Below are positions 43,392 through 52,070 of a stretch of DNA of 64,000 nt, piece after piece. The stretch is taken from assembly GCA_037968815.1 (NCBI GenBank), contig JBBKWF010000006.1, positions 124,001 to 188,000 of the forward strand, given 5' to 3'. This DNA is from Pseudopedobacter sp037968815. GTDB taxonomy: Bacteria; Bacteroidota; Bacteroidia; Sphingobacteriales; Sphingobacteriaceae. A model generated the notes under the pieces. The model saw only the letters and a list, made by a program, of their open reading frames with translations. It searched no databases and was not told where the DNA came from. A program made the position numbers and the translations under genes. Position 1 is the first letter of the stretch. The number at the start of each line of letters is the position of its first letter.

Positions 43392-44996
43392 CTACCATCC
43401 CGGGTTCTGTGTAGCTAATTTATTAAATGTTAATTCTGTTGCAGGTATCGGCCATAACACATCGCGATCCTGCACTCTATCACCAAAATCTTGCATCTGT
43501 TTTTTCCAGTTAGACGCTACAGTAGGTTTGGAAGTGTCTTCCACGTCTGCCTTCAGTTCTCTTATTGTAGAAACGAAAATACCCCATCTAATCAGGTCAT
43601 GTCTCCTCAATCCTTCAGCTGCTAGTTCTCTACAACGTTCATCTTGAACTAGTTGCAGAAAAGTATCTTTATTGTATGTTCTGGTAACATTTGCTTCTGT
43701 TAAGTTTGTTGCTCCAGCCTTAAGCTTTCCGTAAGCCCTTGCTCTAACCTTATCTATCTGGTCATAAGCTAACGGTGTTGGACCATTGTTTATGTGATTG
43801 TCTGCTTCGGCCAACATTAACAGTACATCCGAGTAACGAAGCAATGGAAAGTTAATAGGTGATCTGTTTACGATCTGAGTACCTGGCACATATTCTCTAC
43901 GAAACTTAGCACTTGGACGGTCATATATCTGTGAGCTTGTATAATAGGTCTTATTAGCGGCGGTATTGGCGGTTGCGGTACTTTTATAATAAAAAGGTGA
44001 GCAATTCCAGTCTCTTCTAGTATCATTGGTTGTTGCCCCGTATAACTCATACAGTTTTCTTGTAACCCTTACTTGACCGGTCGAATTACCAAAAGAAGCT
44101 GCGCCACCAAGAAGACCGTCAAGGTATCCCAAATAACCAAATCCACTTGATTCACCATTGATATCATTGAGGTCAACTTCCCACATGCTCTCCTCCTTAT
44201 CATAAGTCTGAGCCGCATAAGCGATAAAAACAGCAGTGTAGTCGGGGTTCAATTTATGTTCTTTAGAATCAACAACCTTCTGTGCCCATTTCTTTGCATC
44301 CTCATACTTAGTTTCATCTTTAAGTGGATAACCGGCCATTGTTAAACAAACCCTTGCCAAAACCCCCTGTACTGTGGTCTTTGCAGGATAACCTGCCCCT
44401 CCATAAAGTGATCTAGCTGTAGTGGGTACCAAAGCTTCTGCTTCGGTCATATCTTTTAAAATCTGATCATACACTTCTTTGACAGGTGTTCTCGCATAGT
44501 TGATATCACTGGGACCGCCGGTAGGAGTCAGTTTTAAGGGAATTGCCCCCCATTCGTCCACCAGTACAAAATAAAGATAAGCCCTATAGAAAAGTGCTGT
44601 ACCTCTAATCTCACCTTTCCTAACCTCATCCATATCAATCCCGGGGAGATTGTGCAGTACGATATTAGTGTACTGGATTGCTTTGTACAGGCTGTTCCAG
44701 CGATCTGGAATATACTGACCTGTAGCAGTGATAGAGAAAGTTGCCGCATAGTTTGAGCCCGTTAGCCTTGAGTAAACATCATCGGCCGCCAGCATCCGGC
44801 ACTGCCAATAGCCGGCATACACATACCGGTCTGTCATTATAGAAAAAGCAGCATTCAGGGCAGAAACTGCATCCGCTTCGTTGTTGAAATAAGTCTCGGG
44901 GGTTACAAAGTCTTGAGGAACTGTTTCTAAAAACTTCTTGCATCCGGTACCCAGTACCATCGCCCCTATAAAAAAAGTAAAGATTAATTTTTTCAT
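43392..44996 (-). CDS. susD: SusD/RagB-like outer-membrane lipoprotein
   Basis: A 534-residue SusD-family protein. The lipoprotein signal has TGC at residues 18-20 (GTGCKKFLETVPQDFVTPETYF). The tetratricopeptide scaffold includes RWNSLYKAIQYTNIVLHNLPG, and the C-terminus RELAAEGLRRHDLIRWG is the usual SusD hallmark. It caps the SusC barrel and delivers ligand. It lies 8 bases after susC. Its ligand is unknown, and the symbol marks the family only. Confidence 0.95.
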   Translation of the reverse strand: MKKLIFTFFIGAMVLGTGCKKFLETVPQDFVTPETYFNNEADAVSALNAAFSIMTDRYVYAGYWQCRMLAADDVYSRLTGSNYAATFSITATGQYIPDRWNSLYKAIQYTNIVLHNLPGIDMDEVRKGEIRGTALFYRAYLYFVLVDEWGAIPLKLTPTGGPSDINYARTPVKEVYDQILKDMTEAEALVPTTARSLYGGAGYPAKTTVQGVLARVCLTMAGYPLKDETKYEDAKKWAQKVVDSKEHKLNPDYTAVFIAYAAQTYDKEESMWEVDLNDINGESSGFGYLGYLDGLLGGAASFGNSTGQVRVTRKLYELYGATTNDTRRDWNCSPFYYKSTATANTAANKTYYTSSQIYDRPSAKFRREYVPGTQIVNRSPINFPLLRYSDVLLMLAEADNHINNGPTPLAYDQIDKVRARAYGKLKAGATNLTEANVTRTYNKDTFLQLVQDERCRELAAEGLRRHDLIRWGIFVSTIRELKADVEDTSKPTVASNWKKQMQDFGDRVQDRDVLWPIPATELTFNKLATQNPGW

Positions 44997-45004
44997 AATA
45001 GTAA

Positions 45005-48000
45005 TTATAAAGTTAGATTAACGCCAGCGGTGATTGTTAAAGGTCTTGGATAAGTCGAATAATCCAAGCCTGGTGTTAAACCAGTCTGAAAACCAGATAC
45101 TTCCGGATCAGCCCCTGTATATTTGGTCCAGGTATAAATATTCGTAGTGGCCACATATACCCTCAGGTTTGAGATTTTGTATCTACTTAGGACTTTAGCA
45201 GGTAGCCTATAGCCAATATTTATGGTTTTTAACCTCAAAAACGAACCATCTTCCACATATTGTGAAGAGTACACACCTGCCGATGTCCTGTTAAGTTTAG
45301 GAATATCAGTATTTTGGTTATCTGGAGTCCAGCGGTTGGCAAATTCTGCGAAAGTATTCTGACCATTAAACAGCGAGCTTCTTTGCTGAATTCCCATTCC
45401 GGGAGAAAACCATAATCTATTGGCATTGATAATGTCGTTTCCGTAAGACCATTGTAAGAACATGTTCATGTCGAAATTTTTATACCTAAAGTTATTACTC
45501 CACCCACCGACATGGATTGGATAGCCATTGCCAATCACGGTACGATCATCTGCTGTAATTATTCCATCGTTGTTTATGTCAATAAACTTATTATCGCCCG
45601 GTTGTTGTGCGGCTCTGGAATAAGAGCCGTTTGATGGTATGCTCCCTTTTAATACATAATCACCATTTGGCATTTTATCGAAGTCTGAATATTGATATAA
45701 GCCATCAGAAATCAGTCCGTAAACCTGACCTAAGGGACTCCCAATCCTCGCTATATATGCAGGAACGCCGCTAAACAACGATTCCCAGCTCACTGTAGAA
45801 GTAATTGCCTCTTCGCCTTCATCAGCCAGAGCTTCTAACCTGTTACGGTTGAAAGTGATATTGAAACTGGTATTGTAGGTAAAATTCGATTTCTTTATCA
45901 CATCGGCACCAATAGCGACCTCGACACCTCTATTGCTCATACTGGCAATATTTTTTATGGAAGAAGTGTAGCCTGAGGACCCAGGGAATGTAGCCCGATA
46001 CAATAAGTCAAGCGTTGTTTTCTTATAAAGATCCACCGTTAAGCTAAGCCTGTCTTTAAAGAAACCGAAATCAAATCCTAAGTCGATGGTTCTTGCGGTT
46101 TCCCATTGTAGACCAGGATTGGCCAAAGTAGTCGTAACCGCACTGTTTCCTTGAGAAGTACCATATAAGTAAAGAGGCCTATCAAAACCAATGAGCGCAT
46201 AGGTATCGAAATCACCGATACGGTTATTTCCGACTTCTCCAAAGGAGAATCTTACGTTGGCATCAGAAATTACGGGAACGTATTTCATAAATTTCTCCTC
46301 GCTCATTTTCCATTTAACGGCTGCCGATGGGAAGTAGCTCCACTTATTATCTAATCTAAATTTCGAACTTCCATCTGCTCTAAAGTTAGCCGTTACGTAA
46401 TATTTGTTGTCAAAAATATAATTGAAACTACCGAATCCAGAGGCGAGGGTTTTTCCAGACATTCTACCTAATGGAGATGTCGTGACTGTACCTGCATCAA
46501 TCCCGCTAAGACCCAAGGATTCATCAGGGATATGTGTTGCTGAGTAGCCATAGGCTTCAGTGACGCCTTTTTGGATAGATGTCCCAACTAACATATTTAT
46601 TCTGTGTTTTTTAGCGATTGTTGTATTGTATTCCAACAAATTCGTATTATCGTAATCATCGTACCAGTAGTCTGTAAGTGCTCCATTAATTCCATTTGAC
46701 CCTCTAGGGCCTCCAGATCGTGTTTTTGAACCATTAAAGCTTTCGATACGAAGACTACGTGAACTTACTGAACCACGAACAGTCAGTTTCAGGTTCTTAA
46801 GAATATCATAATTCAAAAATACATTCCCCCTTATGAGGTCAGTATTTCTATTCCGTACTTGATTTTCCGCACTGGCTACCGGATTTACACGGTAATCGGA
46901 AACACCGTTGCTTGGATCGTAAATGTCTTCCTCAAAATCTTCGAGTGCGATTCCGGGCAACGGGATTGGACGGTAAGTATAGACACTATAGAAAAGCGAG
47001 GAGGCACCAGAAGCCGTCGGATCGGTTCCCGTAACCTTAGAAGATGTATAGGTAAGAAAACCTCCGATTTTCATCTTTTTCCCAACTGTTTGGTCTAAAC
47101 TTATTTTACCCTGATAGCGAGTGTAGTCTGAAGCAACAATAATTCCTTGCTGGTTCAGTACATTTCCGGAAATAAGATAGGAAGTTCCAGCGCTACCTCC
47201 CGATACTGAGACCGAATGGTTTTGCTGTGTACCGGTTCTCAGCAGTTCATCCTGCCAGTCGGTACCTTTCACGTTTCTATAGTCTTCTAAAACTACATCA
47301 TCAACTAGATAAGGATTACCCGATACTCCGTACTGGTCGGACATTACCTTTACAAACTCGAAAGGGCTTAGCAACTTATAGTAATTGACCGGCTCGTTTA
47401 CGCCGTAGTTTCCGGCATATCTTAGTTTAGAGGGACCCGGTTTTCCTTTTTTAGTCGTAATCACGATAACACCATTCGAACCTCTTGCTCCATAGATTGC
47501 GGTAGCTGAAGCATCTTTCAGTATACTGATGCTCTCAATGTTCGCAGGGTCTATCAGGTTATTGTCGGGGCTCTCCATTGCCATACCATCGATGACATAT
47601 AGTGGAGCGCTGCTCTGAGAAATAGACCCTACACCCCTGATCAGGATTGTGATCGGAGACCCGGGCTTACCATCTTCCGACACTACTTGCACACCTGCGA
47701 CACGCCCTCCCAATGCTTCTTCGAAAGAACGGACAGGTGCTTTTTGTAGGTCTTCCACATTTACTGACCCGATTGCCCCTGTTAAATCTTTCCTAACCGT
47801 TGTACTATATCCAGTTACTATAACCTCGTCTAGTCCGGTAGTACTTTCTGCTAAATTCACATCAAGGGCTGTTCTTCCCTTGATCAAAGTTTCTTGTGTC
47901 TTATAGCCGATTAATTTAAACACCAGAGTCTTGTCGACCGAAGTTGTAGATATCGAATAAGCTCCATTGGCGCCAGTAATACCTACAACTTTTCCTGATT

Positions 48001-48163
48001 CTTTTAATTGGACGGTAACACCAGGCAAGGGACCGCCCCCGTCATCCCTAACAGTTCCTTTTATCACAGTTTGAGAAACGGCGACCAACATAGAAACTGA
48101 CATTAGGATCGTTAGCATACTTCTTTTTAAGAAGTAATTACTATTTTTTTCCTTTTTAAACAT
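45005..48163 (-). CDS. susC: SusC/RagA TonB-linked outer-membrane protein
   Basis: A receptor of about 1050 residues. Start chosen at ATG 48163 (MFKKEKNSNYFLKRSML), because the upstream extension to 48208 lacks signal-peptide character. After the signal comes a carboxypeptidase-D-like domain (IKGTVRDDGGGPLPGVTVQL), then the TonB plug (DEVIVTGYSTTVRKDLTGAIGSV, SASATAIYGARGSNGVIVITTKKGK) and a beta-barrel ending LTITAGVNLTL. It imports ligands over about 1 kDa with TonB energy. The upstream TAACTTTG box and inverted repeat mark its control region. Confidence 0.96.
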   Translation of the reverse strand: MFKKEKNSNYFLKRSMLTILMSVSMLVAVSQTVIKGTVRDDGGGPLPGVTVQLKESGKVVGITGANGAYSISTTSVDKTLVFKLIGYKTQETLIKGRTALDVNLAESTTGLDEVIVTGYSTTVRKDLTGAIGSVNVEDLQKAPVRSFEEALGGRVAGVQVVSEDGKPGSPITILIRGVGSISQSSAPLYVIDGMAMESPDNNLIDPANIESISILKDASATAIYGARGSNGVIVITTKKGKPGPSKLRYAGNYGVNEPVNYYKLLSPFEFVKVMSDQYGVSGNPYLVDDVVLEDYRNVKGTDWQDELLRTGTQQNHSVSVSGGSAGTSYLISGNVLNQQGIIVASDYTRYQGKISLDQTVGKKMKIGGFLTYTSSKVTGTDPTASGASSLFYSVYTYRPIPLPGIALEDFEEDIYDPSNGVSDYRVNPVASAENQVRNRNTDLIRGNVFLNYDILKNLKLTVRGSVSSRSLRIESFNGSKTRSGGPRGSNGINGALTDYWYDDYDNTNLLEYNTTIAKKHRINMLVGTSIQKGVTEAYGYSATHIPDESLGLSGIDAGTVTTSPLGRMSGKTLASGFGSFNYIFDNKYYVTANFRADGSSKFRLDNKWSYFPSAAVKWKMSEEKFMKYVPVISDANVRFSFGEVGNNRIGDFDTYALIGFDRPLYLYGTSQGNSAVTTTLANPGLQWETARTIDLGFDFGFFKDRLSLTVDLYKKTTLDLLYRATFPGSSGYTSSIKNIASMSNRGVEVAIGADVIKKSNFTYNTSFNITFNRNRLEALADEGEEAITSTVSWESLFSGVPAYIARIGSPLGQVYGLISDGLYQYSDFDKMPNGDYVLKGSIPSNGSYSRAAQQPGDNKFIDINNDGIITADDRTVIGNGYPIHVGGWSNNFRYKNFDMNMFLQWSYGNDIINANRLWFSPGMGIQQRSSLFNGQNTFAEFANRWTPDNQNTDIPKLNRTSAGVYSSQYVEDGSFLRLKTINIGYRLPAKVLSRYKISNLRVYVATTNIYTWTKYTGADPEVSGFQTGLTPGLDYSTYPRPLTITAGVNLTL

Positions 48164-48258
48164 AAAACGTGGTTTGGTTATTGTTGTTGCATAAAAAAAA
48201 AATAACACTTTCTACCGTTATTCCACTATAGTATAACAGCTTTTGAGAAGCGCTTTAT

Positions 48259-48294
48259 CAAAGTTACTTTTATACTCTATCAAATTGTGATAGA
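48259..48294 (-). promoter_or_regulatory. susC promoter and adjacent inverted repeat
   Basis: TAACTTTG (48266-48259, minus strand) is an exact TAnnTTTG -7 box about 95 bases from the susC start. Just upstream, TCTATCA (48276-48282) and TGATAGA (48288-48294) are a perfect 7-bp inverted repeat with a 5-base spacer, overlapping a TTTG (-33 candidate, spacing short at 14). It is a probable regulator-binding site. Confidence 0.5.
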
Positions 48295-48411
48295 ATATTT
48301 TACATGTCTAATACAATTTTATATTCACATAAGATTTTATCGAATTACTGTTATAAATAAACTTTCGAAACATAACGTTGAGCTAGTCTTTAATAACTGA
48401 AGTCTTGAGAC

Positions 48412-48447
48412 AAAAAAAATGCTAAACTTACGGTTCAGCATTTTTTT
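48412..48447 (-). terminator. Rho-independent terminator after the sialidase unit
   Basis: AATGCTAAAC and GTTCAGCATT, with one mismatched pair and a TTACG-type loop, are flanked by A and T runs on both sides, so the hairpin could work in both directions. It ends the long minus-strand unit before susC begins its own. Confidence 0.8.
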
Positions 48448-48510
48448 ACTTTTTACATCGCTTAGTTAATTTACAAAATATCTGATGCCAGATTGCTTAG
48501 GTCAACCTCA

Positions 48511-49812
48511 TTAAGTCAGTTTCCAATGGGTACTCATCAAAACCGTTGGCTCACCTTTCTTTGTTACCTGATAATAAACTGTAAGAATACTTTCATCATC
48601 TAGCTGCACACTTGATGGGTAACCAAGGTCTGAATTTACTCCGTTACATAAAACAACTTCGTTCGCGATATCCCAAGTTTTACCTTCATCCTTACTAATA
48701 CAAGCTCGCTCGCTATAAACATTTCTTCTGTAACCATACACTACTAGCAACCATCCATTCTTAAGCATCGTTAAATGTGGCGGATAACCCCAAATTCCAG
48801 TATTTTTCATTTCGGACCAAGTTTTACCACCATCTGCACTCTCTGACTGGAGAAGATAACATTGGTCTCGGTCTTTTGGCTCATAGCGAACCAATGCCAA
48901 TAATTTACCTGATTTTAACTCAATCACATGCGGTTCTGATAAAGTTTTTTGAAACATTGGATTTTTTGGTAGTACGCCAATAGCTTTCCATGTTTTGCCA
49001 TCATCTATAGATTTTTCGGCAATTACTTCAGCTTTACCATTCCACATCCCTGTCCCTACATACATTAGATTACCATTCTTTAAATTAATTGGCCCATGTG
49101 GTGCTGTCACCACTGTTCTAATCGGCTCCTGCCATGTTTTGCCACCGTCTTCTGAGCGACGAACAAAATTGCCTAATAATTCTTTCTTGGCTTCATCGCC
49201 AATTTTCTCACCTATTCTCGCGTAAATATTTCTAGTTATTTGTTTACCCCTACGTTCAAAAACTGTAGAAGTAAACCAGCTTACTAGTAAAGTACCTTTT
49301 TTGGTTTGGATGATTCCTGCGTCACGATCGTCTAGCTGTGTATTGGTGATGGTTCTTGGTTCAGACCAAGTTGCACCATTATCATTAGAAGTTATCAATT
49401 GTGTTTTTCCGAAGGGACAAATATGTGCATCTCGATCACCAGAAAAGGCAACAATTAATTGATTCGCATCTGTGCGAGCTACTGTTGGCCAACCGATATA
49501 ACGATTTGGCTCCATTACTTCTTTAACAACTATCTTATTTCCATTTTTATCCAAACCATATTGTGTACCTATCCCCAAAAATTTACCTTGTTGAATACAA
49601 ATTACCTTTGTTTCAATAATCTCAGCAATGGCATTCTTAATTAATGGCGTAGGTATAGACTCTTCTCCAACAGCCGAGACCACATTTTCTTCGTAAGCCA
49701 AATGACTAAAGCTAGGTAAAGGTATCATTGTGCCAGTGGCTACTAAACCAGCAAGATTCAAAAATTTTCTACGGTTAACGAGTTTAAGATCGTGATTCAC
49801 TTTTTTTTTCAT
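48511..49812 (-). CDS. Exported sialidase-fold (BNR) glycosidase
   Basis: A 433-residue six-bladed propeller with five Asp-boxes: SNDNGATW, SEDGGKTW, SIDDGKTW, SADGGKTW and SKDEGKTW. The N-terminus NRRKFLNLAGLVATGTMIPLP resembles a Tat signal. The arginine stretch NRYIGWPTVART and the acidic loop SGDRDAHICP lie where the sialidase active-site Arg and Asp would be. The fold is clear; true sialidase activity is not, since the canonical F-R-I-P motif is missing and no sialic-acid catabolic genes are nearby. It is the last gene of the unit, 10 bases after the permuted SGNH gene. Confidence 0.82.
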   Translation of the reverse strand: MKKKVNHDLKLVNRRKFLNLAGLVATGTMIPLPSFSHLAYEENVVSAVGEESIPTPLIKNAIAEIIETKVICIQQGKFLGIGTQYGLDKNGNKIVVKEVMEPNRYIGWPTVARTDANQLIVAFSGDRDAHICPFGKTQLITSNDNGATWSEPRTITNTQLDDRDAGIIQTKKGTLLVSWFTSTVFERRGKQITRNIYARIGEKIGDEAKKELLGNFVRRSEDGGKTWQEPIRTVVTAPHGPINLKNGNLMYVGTGMWNGKAEVIAEKSIDDGKTWKAIGVLPKNPMFQKTLSEPHVIELKSGKLLALVRYEPKDRDQCYLLQSESADGGKTWSEMKNTGIWGYPPHLTMLKNGWLLVVYGYRRNVYSERACISKDEGKTWDIANEVVLCNGVNSDLGYPSSVQLDDESILTVYYQVTKKGEPTVLMSTHWKLT

Positions 49813-49822
49813 CTGTTTAAAT

Positions 49823-50491
49823 TTATTTAGTGGAATTGAGTATTCTATTTAATACTGCCGGATAACTATCACCTATTACTTTCCCCTCCCCTGCCATTCT
49901 ATAACCAAAAGTGATGCTATCACCAAAGCAAAATATCCGTTTTACGTTAGGCATAAAACAAGCAATAGCTTGATAAACTACAGACCCTATGGTAAGGTAT
50001 CCAGATTTTGTAGGGTGAAGACCATCTATGGCATTTGTATTTGCCATATTTTGGAAAATTGATTCATTATTCTCCGTCGCACCTCCACAGGCAGTAAGTA
50101 TAAGATTAAGATCTATAAGATCACATTTATTTTTGAGAGCAAGCCTTTTTATGATTGTATTTGCTACATCAACTCGTTCTTTTGAACTAAGACCGTATAA
50201 ATCTCTTCCAATCCTTTTTGTTATTGATTCATTATCTACAGGAGGGATAGTAATTAATAACAATTTCGATTTTTTCTTAATTTTTGTAATCAGTTCCTGA
50301 TAATTGCTTTCATACTGCATTAAGGTTAAAATCTTTGGTAAATTGAGCATGTCATTTGTCCCAACCATCATCACAACCAGTTCTGGGTCGTGATCTAAAA
50401 TATCCTTGTCTACCCTAATCAAAAGGTCTGAAGTATTATTACCTCTTATGCCTGCGTTAATCACAGTCACTTGATTTTCTTGTGTTTCCAT
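49823..50491 (-). CDS. SGNH/GDSL hydrolase with circularly permuted block order
   Basis: A 222-residue esterase-like protein whose catalytic blocks run II-III-V-I instead of I-II-III-V. From ATG 50491, block II (VINAGIRGN, Gly17) and block III (VGTNDM, Asn46) lie near the N-terminus. Block V (IDGLHP, Asp156, His159) follows, and the nucleophile block I (FCFGDSITFG, Ser192) is near the C-terminus, followed by SYPAVLNRIL, which normally leads into block II. All four catalytic residues are present and the frame is open, so an active enzyme is likely. It has no signal peptide. A TTG start at 50509 is also possible. A deacetylase role is inferred. Confidence 0.85.
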   Translation of the reverse strand: METQENQVTVINAGIRGNNTSDLLIRVDKDILDHDPELVVMMVGTNDMLNLPKILTLMQYESNYQELITKIKKKSKLLLITIPPVDNESITKRIGRDLYGLSSKERVDVANTIIKRLALKNKCDLIDLNLILTACGGATENNESIFQNMANTNAIDGLHPTKSGYLTIGSVVYQAIACFMPNVKRIFCFGDSITFGYRMAGEGKVIGDSYPAVLNRILNSTK

Positions 50492-50554
50492 CTCCGTAGT
50501 CACTAACAATGATTAAAAAAAGGGGAAATAAAATATAATTACTTTAGGAAAAGT

Positions 50555-50612
50555 TTACCACGAAGTCCATCCACCATCAACAAAAAGATTAAAAATTCTG
50601 AGTACATTTTTA
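50555..50612 (-). pseudogene. Relic of an SDR gene 3' end
   Basis: The minus strand reads VLRIFNLFVDGGWTSW-stop, ending at 50555. LFVDGGWTSW is a typical short-chain dehydrogenase C-terminus. Upstream the frame runs straight into the end of the neighbouring SGNH gene, so only about 15-20 codons survive. It differs from the end of the intact SDR at 51288 (ILMDGGLNA), so it came from another SDR. Confidence 0.5.
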
Positions 50613-50617
50613 ATGAT

Positions 50618-51295
50618 TTAATCTTGGAGATAATTCCCGTTTTTCAGTGATGTTGCCCAAGTATTATAACCCTTTATTGTCAGGTGTACCCCATCGTATG
50701 TGAATTCTTTTTTTAGCATTTGTTGGTCATCTATAAAAGCGCTGTACAGATCAATGATGGTGATGTCGTTTTGGACACCCAATTTCTTTAACCCTTCATT
50801 GATATTTACCACATGATCATTTTTATAATGATTAGACAATTTTTTAAAAGAAGAGTTTGTTGGTAGCATCGTTTGAAAATAGATCTTGGTACGGGGTGAC
50901 CTATTTTTAATTCCACTGATTATACGTTGGTAATTATTTAAAATAACCGTGTCAGGCACATTTCTGGCTACATCATTAATTCCTATTAAGATAAAAACCT
51001 TTTTTGGTGAGCCCGTTAATGCTTCATCCAATCGGTCAATTACGCCGTAAGTTACGTCTCCTGGGATACCTCTGTTTTTTGCATTAGAAATATTCAAAAG
51101 TTCATTCCAATTGGTCCAATGTGTAATACTATTCCCTAAAAAGACAATATCATTACTCGATCTTTTAAAAGTTCGATATTGCTCCAATTGAGGTCCGTAA
51201 ATTACTGGTCTCGATATACTATCCCAAGTCACTTTTTGTGCATGAGTTTGGGTATATATTACACTAAACAAAAGAATCAGAAAAATTTTACGCAT
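50618..51295 (-). CDS. Exported SGNH/GDSL hydrolase, normal block order
   Basis: A 225-residue secreted esterase. ATG 51295 (MRKIFLILLFSVIYTQTHAQ) was chosen because it gives a clean signal peptide and overlaps the SDR stop by eight bases. Block I is VFLGNSITHW (Ser56), block II RGIPGDVTYG, block III IGINDVARN and block V DGVHLTIKGY. The family removes acetyl or other acyl groups from glycans (platelet-activating-factor acetylhydrolase-like branch). It lies between the intact SDR and an SDR relic, with the permuted SGNH enzyme next. Confidence 0.9.
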   Translation of the reverse strand: MRKIFLILLFSVIYTQTHAQKVTWDSISRPVIYGPQLEQYRTFKRSSNDIVFLGNSITHWTNWNELLNISNAKNRGIPGDVTYGVIDRLDEALTGSPKKVFILIGINDVARNVPDTVILNNYQRIISGIKNRSPRTKIYFQTMLPTNSSFKKLSNHYKNDHVVNINEGLKKLGVQNDITIIDLYSAFIDDQQMLKKEFTYDGVHLTIKGYNTWATSLKNGNYLQD

Positions 51296-52070
51296 TGAGA
51301 CCTCCATCCATTAAAATGTTTTCACCATTAATATACGCTCCTGCTTGAGAACTTAATAATACGATCAGTCCTTTGATATCATCGCTATTTGCCATTCTTC
51401 TCAGTGGAACTTTTTCGGTATAGTTCTCCAGGAATCGCTCAGGTTGGTTGTTGAATAGCCCCCCTGGACTTATACAGTTTACCCTAATATTTCTCCCAGC
51501 TAAATGCTTCGCCATATATTTTGTGAGGTTAATAAGCCCTCCATTATGAAAAAAATAATCTGGAGGAAGGTCTTTACCCATTTCTGTTCCTTCGTAATTA
51601 GAATAGTCTGGACCAAACATGCCCATCATTGAACTGATGTTGATAATACTACCTCCATCTTTGTTCAGGCTAAGTAATTCGCCCATTTCCCGTAATATAT
51701 CCACCATCCCTGTGGCGTTAACTTCCATAGAAGCTGCAAATTGCTCAATTGGTGCCATGTAACCTTTCATCGTTCTAGCCACAGCATTGTTCACAAAACC
51801 ATTAAGTTTCCCAAATTGGTTTAAAATAACTTCCTTTAAAGCAATTATGGAATTATGATCCCCTTGATCAAGTTGTAAAGCGTGAACATCCAAACCTAAA
51901 TCCTGAAAATTTTGTGCAACCACTTTAACATTTTCCAAATTTCTTGAGGCGATAATTACCGTTGCTCCAGCTTCTGCTAATCCTTCAGCGATGCATTTCC
52001 CATAATTTCCGGCTCCACCACTTACCAAAATCACCTTACCAGTTAAATCAAATAGTTCTTTTACGTTCAT
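51288..52070 (-). CDS. SDR-family protein lacking the catalytic lysine
   Basis: A 260-residue short-chain dehydrogenase. The cofactor loop is VSGGAGNYGKCIAEGL (TGxxxGxG variant), NNAVARTMKG replaces NNAG, and Ser is in IINISSMMGMFGP. The active-site motif YxxxK reads Y-F-F-H-N (codon AAT at 51543-51545) followed by GGLINLTKYMAKHL. Tyr is kept but Lys is replaced by Asn, so normal catalysis is doubtful. SPGG and MDGGLNA are usual. It overlaps the Gfo/Idh gene by one base and the SGNH gene by eight. It may be a binding protein or use another base. Confidence 0.88.
   Translation of the reverse strand: MNVKELFDLTGKVILVSGGAGNYGKCIAEGLAEAGATVIIASRNLENVKVVAQNFQDLGLDVHALQLDQGDHNSIIALKEVILNQFGKLNGFVNNAVARTMKGYMAPIEQFAASMEVNATGMVDILREMGELLSLNKDGGSIINISSMMGMFGPDYSNYEGTEMGKDLPPDYFFHNGGLINLTKYMAKHLAGRNIRVNCISPGGLFNNQPERFLENYTEKVPLRRMANSDDIKGLIVLLSSQAGAYINGENILMDGGLNA

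Larger units (their letters stand above)
48209..48510. other. Control region between susC and the sialidase gene
   Basis: A 302-base spacer holding the susC promoter, an inverted repeat, an ATAGTAT motif at 48228-48234 and the terminator of the upstream unit. No gene was seen in it. Confidence 0.6.

Noticed and set aside
49823..50509. A frameshifted or 5'-truncated ordinary SGNH gene
   Set aside because: The upstream 120 bases encode no GDS block in any frame on that strand, and a complete GDS block is present in frame at the C-terminus.
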